A stretch of 64,000 nt of DNA. Source: Pogostemon cablin (Eukaryota > Streptophyta > Magnoliopsida > Lamiales > Lamiaceae). Positions 58,798-64,000 of this stretch are shown here, piece after piece. The stretch spans positions 29,378,677 through 29,442,676 of the forward strand of contig CM042962.1 in NCBI GenBank assembly GCA_023678885.1. Reading direction: 5' to 3'. The stretch's first letter is position 1, and each line of letters starts with the position of its first letter. The notes under the pieces were generated by a model. That model did not search any database. It worked only from the letters and a program-made list of their open reading frames with translations, and was not told the DNA's origin. Made by a program: the position numbers and the translations under genes.

Positions 58798-59569
58798 TTC
58801 GACTAGCTACCCAGGTCGAACTGAACAGGGGAGGTCGAACAGGGCACCTGGGCGACGTCCTGAGGAGTCAGAAGGTCAGTTCGACCAAAAACAGGCGAGT
58901 TCGACCAAAGCCTCTGGTCGAACTGAGGTCGAACACCACTGTCCAGAGTACTCTATTTTGTCTGAAGCCCGATTCGACAATGATCACTTGGATTCGACCA
59001 ATCATGTTGGTCGAACCATGGTTGAACCGACCTGTAAAGGGGAGAACAAGTTTTCAAGTGTTAAGTTCGACCATTATTCACCGAGTTCGACCACCTACCC
59101 AGGTCGAACTCAGGTCGAACCCTCCTATTCTGCACCATTTTTCACGTTAAATGCTCCACGTGATGTTGATGCTACTTCAGTACCTTCCAAAGAGCAGAAT
59201 AATGAGATTATACCAGAAAATAAGTGAGCAAGAGCTAAGAGGTTGAGAGCCGAGAAGCTTAGACTGCAAATGAATAATGAAGATGGGGTTTTCTCTCTTG
59301 ATCAAGCAATGAAGATGCCCATGGAGACTCAATCTTGCAAGAGCATAGATGTGGTTTCTAACTTGTTTAATCTTGATTTTTCTAAGACAAATTATTCTAA
59401 AATTAAGTGGAAGATTGACAAGGAGGAGTCTAGAACGCCATGGGAGGAAGGTAATTATGAGGATCATATACTTGTGACCAAGAAAGGTGAGGTGTTGAGT
59501 GTACACAAGAAGAGGGAAAGAAAGTACTTGAAGGTGAAGATGCAAGAAGACCGCCATCTGATCCAGTAG
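58790..59569 (+). pseudogene. Repeat-bearing coding tail of the gag-only element
   Basis: 58790-59130 iterates GGTCGAAC and its complement GTTCGACC about a dozen times. Where the frame is open (from 58958) this gives peptide repeats of the form FD...ST...GRT.VEP. After one in-frame TGA (59225) the frame continues through RAKRLRAEKLRLQMNNEDG and SIDVVSNLFNLDFSKTNYS to VHKKRERKYLKVKMQEDRH and TAG (59567). No protease motif is seen. I do not recognise the C-terminal part. The nucleotide word is the one found in this element's LTR. Confidence 0.6.
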
Positions 59570-60773
59570 TTCTAAAAGCGGTACTCCGTCGTGACTCTCC
59601 GACGTTAAACTTGAGCGCCTATTGGGGGCTTTTCCTTCCGTTTTATTGCTTTATTTCTTTCGTATGAGTAAAAAAATTTTATATTTAAGGTGCTTACTAA
59701 TCGGCAATTACATCTCTTTGCAAACTTAGTTTCAACTTGCGTTTTTACTAAGTTTGGGAAGTGTGATGTTATTACCTCATTGAAGCACCAAGAGTATAAT
59801 CTTTTCTTTGTAATGTTTGCTAGGGGAGTTGATTTTTTGCGGTATGTTGAAACTTTAATCGGGTTTGATGTATCGATTTTTTTGTAATTTGCCTAGTGTT
59901 CAGTGGTGTTTCACGTGTGTGGAGTCGATTAGATAGCCAATTGATTCTTTCTTATAGTTCTCCTGTATTATTTATGATGAATCATATGATGATGATGATG
60001 TGTGTTTGAGCTTTGATGATAGAAAAAGGTAACTAGGTGGCAAGATGAGTTCTACGCTGAGGAGCTCGTGTATACGATGAAGAAAAATCAGGTGTCCTTG
60101 TTTTCTTATTCTAATTTTTATGTGTGCTTTCAATTCAGAGAGTGAGCATTGAGTTTAAATTTTTGGTGATCCATGTGAGCTTATATTGTTTAAATCGTGC
60201 TTGAAATTCATATACTCTTGAAATTGATAAAGGAAGTATACTCGAGTTATATTGTGATATGAAGTTTTATGTGTACTTGTGGGATATTACTTACCATGAA
60301 ATGTGCTCTGTTACGTGTTGAAAAACCATGTGAGATTTTGAGCTTTATTCATCTACATAATCACATTTCTTTTCTGGTGAGTATCGTTCTTGTGTGTGTA
60401 TTCTAGAACTTGCCTCTTGTCTTACTTGAGATCGCATGTTATGTTAGATAATGGGAGATGATTTTAGGCCATCCTTGAATTTATGAGTCACTTAGCCAAA
60501 TAATTTCCTACCAAATAATTTTATATCCGTAGTTAGCACTTTTGAGCCTAAAAGCCTTATTTCTTAGGCAACCTACGAAGATAGCCACTTTGATATCCTA
60601 TTTGATCCTTAAATTCCTATATTTAGTGGAGAAGTAAACATTGTCGAAGTGTGTGAATTGATTTTCATGGAGTTTGGAAGGAATAAAATATTTGGAGCTG
60701 TACAAGTGATTATGAGCTGAAAAAATATGAGCTGAAAAATAAGTTGCTTAGGGGTAGTGCCCGGAACTGGTAC

Positions 60774-62165
60774 TGTTAGGCTTATTCTGCGCACTCCAAT
60801 TTAACCCTCAAGTATAAGGATGTCAATTGTAGCAGCAAGTTCCCAAGTTAAATTATCGATCCAACTGAGACAGCTAATTATTTATTTATGTTATAAATTA
60901 CTATTTAAGAAGAATTGTGTAACCAAATTTTCAAGTTTTGAAGTAATTAACTAAATTACGAAATATTAAATAACTGAATAATTAAAGGCAATAAAAATAA
61001 ATCAAGTTCTAACCAAGAGATTAACGACAGTTCTAAGGTATCAAGTATAGACCAATTAATTTGGGTTTTTAGACTTCCAATTGCTCATTCATACAGTTTC
61101 AATGAAAATACACCACATTACCCCGTTAACCCACTGAATATGATCCAATTTTAAGCTAACATTATATTTTGGTTTAAATCCTAAGATGCGCAAATATTAT
61201 CAAGCCTTATTCCTAGATACTAATCAAAGCAAGCAACAATACCTCCGGATGGTAAGCCTGACTAATAAGATATTTTTCGGAATTACTACAAGGTTCTATT
61301 CACTTCATACTTGATTGTCTAATTGCATTGTTCCACTAAACAAATCAAGTATTTGATTTACCAGTTCATGGGATTAAAGTGTTTATAGCAGAATTACTTC
61401 AACCCCTAACAGATAGACAATACTAATCATGAACACACACAAGCTAACACAATAATTCAAGCATTATAGCGGATGTCATGAATATATTATGAAGACGTTA
61501 CGAAGCAGATAAGCAAGTCTGAATAAAATAAGTAAAATCAAAAGCTCAACTGCATAAAATCCAATCTTTAGTCTAAATCCCCAAATCAATTAAATCAATC
61601 CATCAAACCCTAGAACTGTTTAAGGAATTAGCCCATGAGGTCACAAGCAACACTCATGGCTAAGCAATTCATACCAAAAATCAAAGTAAAAGGAAGGGAA
61701 AGATAAGAATTATGAAACCCTAGCGTAAACGTAGTCTCACGTTCCTTCTCTGTCTCTCCAATTGCTCGATTCTCCCTCTATTAGCACTTGGAACCCTCTG
61801 GGAAGTGGATGGAAGATGGAATCAGATGTGAATCTGATATGGAGTGTAATTCACGATGGATTGTGATGGGTGTGAGTGAGTTCTCTCCAATTTGTGTATC
61901 GATCTCCCCTAATCTCTCTTAGACTGTTGCAGGGCTGTTTTCGCGTCGAAACTCATCAAAATCACAATCTGAACGCGTAAATGCAGAGCTGAATCGAACA
62001 GGCCTCGTCTGGCCTCAAAACTGGGCCGCTCGGCACCCAGCTCGGCTCGAGCTGGGCCTGGACCTAGCCGAGCGGCCTCTCACTAACTTGACCACGTCAT
62101 CAGGGCCCCACCTGGGCCCCACTCGGCTCAAAGGGCCACCGCTCGGCACACAGCTCGTGGCGAGA
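60774..62165 (-). mobile_element. LTR remnant, Tat/Athila-type, reverse orientation
   Basis: The layout parallels the reverse-oriented LTRs at 8405 and 40029: aattatcgatccaactgagac near 60852 corresponds to gattatcgaacccaagagac near 40106. Then come the AT-rich centre, a splice-like gtgag-rich stretch, and a GC-rich cluster (61985-62160) iterating GCTCGGC/GCCGAGC. The outer end beyond the cluster seems lost, and no target duplication was found. Borders are approximate. Confidence 0.55.
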
Positions 62166-62799
62166 GACAATATAGTCTTGGCGTCCAAATCTTTTAATTC
62201 AATCTGATTCTCAAAATCTTAGGCAAGCAATAGAATACATGTCATTACAACAATTTGTAGTCGTACACTCACAACAATATGTTTATTTTTCCATGGGAGA
62301 GATACATTAATAATAACTTTTTGGAAATGATCGGAGTACATAAGCTCTATTTACTCGCAAGAGATAATTTAAATGTGGAGTCACTAAAAATAAGAAATAG
62401 AAACTGGTGATATATTTACCTTTTATCAAATCAATCGTGCAAGAAGGTAATTAAGTATATATAAGAAAATAAATGTGGGTTAAATAGAAAAATTATACTC
62501 CATATAAAATATATAGAATGTGATTGTGCTGAGAATCTATATATATATAGACAAACATCACCTGTAATGTTAAATCTTAGTGATAAGTAGTATACCCTTA
62601 ACTTGTAACAAGCATAGCATAACCTTTTAGGCTTCTCTAAAGATTGGGCCTTGTTCCTTTTCTTTTTCATTGAGTCTGGGCCACTACAGCCCAAGATAAA
62701 ATGACTAAATGGAGTATAACATAGACTCTGAAGGATTAGTTCACTATCGTTAGGAGTTCAAAACTTTTTTTTCTTTTTTAATCAGGGTTAATTATATCA
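62166..62799. other. AT-rich interval, nothing identified
   Basis: No credible gene. A minus-strand frame at 62431-62694 shows no domain. Confidence 0.5.
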
Positions 62800-63590
62800 T
62801 GAACCTTAAGATAAGGTCCACACACATACAAATATAAACAAAAATATATACAATTATAAACAAAAATGTATACAATTTAATTGTTAGTTTTTTTAATGAA
62901 AAATAGAGTGTAAAATAATTATTAAAAAACATGTATACACTATTGAATAAAAAGTTATAAACATATGGATGCTAGTTTTTTTAATGAAAAATTTAGTGTG
63001 AAAAAAATATACAATTATTAAGAAATATATATACAAAATAGAATAACATGTATACAAAATAGAATAAAAAGTTGTACACATATAGATGCATCCTTTCACC
63101 CGGGTGCACCTAATATCAATTCTTTAATTAATTCGGTTTTGTAAGATTTAATTCATCTATCTCTTCCTGAAATTATAAAATCATTTAGATTTTTTTAATA
63201 AAATTATATTTAATTTTCATATATTTAACATGTCTTTTAATTTACAAATAAAATATTCCCTATAACAAATTGATAAGAGTTTATAATAGGTCCACCCGGG
63301 TGTAAAGGTGCACTCATATGTGTATAATTTTTTTTCTTATTTTGTATACATATTTTTTAATAATTGTATATTTTTTCACACTAAATTTTTCATTAAAAAA
63401 ACTAGCATTCATATGTATATAATTTTTTATTCAATAGTGTATACATGTTTTTTAATAATTATATATTTTTTTACACTCAATTTTTCATTAAAAAACTAAT
63501 AATTAAATTGTATACATTTTTGTTCATAATTGTACTCCATATATTTTTATTTATATTTGTATACTATACATTTTTTAAGGTGGGTATACC
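62800..63590. repeat. Large inverted repeat, about 300-bp arms
   Basis: Left arm 62800-63115 and right arm 63290-63590 are reverse complements at roughly 85-90 per cent. Shared phrases include aaaaatgtatacaatttaatt, catgtatacactattgaata, ctagtttttttaatgaaaaa, and cacccgggtg at the inner ends. The ~175-bp spacer is AT-rich. This could be a foldback element or two MITE copies head to head. 63600-64000 shows nothing further. Confidence 0.85.
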
Positions 63591-64000
63591 ATATCTTAAA
63601 TAATAATTAGCCAATTGACAATATAGGAGTATCTTATGAGATTCAAGATATATTCAAGAGTCTAGCTAACTTAACCCATGAGTGAGGAGGATGCGTAAAA
63701 TCTGTTTTACAATAGACTATTGCTATATATATGATCATCAAAATACACATTTACATGTAAATTATTTTAAATAATTTTATAACGTTAGTCTTTTAAAAGA
63801 TATATAAGTTTACATATTTTAAGAACTAAATTAATAGAATTTTTTTTTCAAATCCTTAATTGAATAAAAAAAACTGAAATTTGTGTGTTCTTGTAACATC
63901 GTGCTCCCATATTTCATTATTTTCAAAAATTGTATCTTTCAGTATTAAATTATAATATCTTTTAATATAAGAATGTATGCCTTAATTTCTTTAGAAAAAA

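Larger units (their letters stand above)
55335..59700 (+). mobile_element. Gag-only (non-autonomous) Tat/Athila-like element, 3' LTR not in window
   Basis: LTR about 55335-57104 (right border ...GCGCATCA fixed by the primer site and by the solo LTR at 40029; left border TGATG uncertain), primer site, gag, a repeat-rich coding part and a Tat/Athila-type 3' leader (ttgagcgcctattgggggc, about 59610). No protease, RT, RNase H or integrase is present, so it would need a partner element. The 3' LTR is absent or beyond the window. 59700-60770 is probable 3' non-coding DNA without genes. Confidence 0.75.

Noticed and set aside
59690..59887. 65-codon frame after the gag-only element
   Set aside because: It lies in the 3' non-coding leader region, with no domain and AT-rich codon use.

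Overview
This is nuclear DNA from a dicot plant. It is AT-rich, has introns with GT-AG borders, long (TA)n microsatellites and plant-type transposons, and no bacterial operon structure. A captured NLR resistance-gene fragment of the late-blight-R1-like kind and an OBL1-type lipase would fit an asterid (for example Lamiales), but that placement is only an inference. Most of the window is nested, decaying mobile DNA around one small gene island. LAYOUT: 1-345 is an AT-rich tandem repeat. 602-11337 is a Ty3/gypsy element with ~1.86 kb LTRs, tRNA-iMet-type primer site, broken gag-pol and polypurine tract. Its 3' LTR is split by a hAT-like element (8043-10286), which is itself split by a reverse-oriented solo LTR (8405-10146) carrying a five-unit heat-shock element beside a TATA box. 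11749-18979 is a decayed Helitron (RPA-like gene plus Rep-helicase). 19.1-20.0 kb holds Stowaway-like MITEs. The gene island is 20505-28642: a 13-exon Cdc1/PGAP5-like metallophosphoesterase (+) whose intron 3 donor reads TT instead of GT; a 5-exon OBL1-like triacylglycerol lipase (-); and, divergent from it, an unrecognised 88-residue coiled-coil protein gene (+). 28939-35690 is a Ty1/copia element invaded by a second copia; a deletion has fused both into one 367-codon open frame. 35.7-36.5 kb is a truncated copy of the first gypsy LTR. 37597-42955 is a third copia element, interrupted by a clean solo LTR of a Tat/Athila-type family (40029-41582, TSD GAGTG) and cut off at a (TA)n tract. 43.0-43.8 kb is a Tat/Athila-type fragment. 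44.3-46.7 kb is a broken hAT transposase gene (-). 47.5-49.05 kb has a Mutator-type MITE next to a long-TIR Mutator-like element. 50.8-53.1 kb is a Harbinger-like element containing a solo LTR that landed in a (TA)n tract. 53460-54402 is a Pack-MULE with a perfect 9-bp target duplication carrying an NLR leucine-rich-repeat fragment. 55.3-59.6 kb is a gag-only (non-autonomous) Tat/Athila-like element. 60.8-62.2 kb is a related reverse-oriented LTR remnant, and 62.8-63.6 kb a ~300-bp-arm inverted repeat. HOW IT FITS TOGETHER: the three genes are ordinary host genes, and the lipase and the small gene share a ~475-bp divergent promoter region. The elements are mostly inactive. Many of their stop codons look like C-to-T changes (CAG/CAA/CGA to stop, TGG to TAG/TGA), as expected if 5-methylcytosine in silenced DNA deaminates. 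The most interesting points are the heat-shock element in an LTR promoter, four related LTRs that each iterate a different CG-containing short word at the same position (one also does so inside its coding region), the lost splice donor, and the Pack-MULE.
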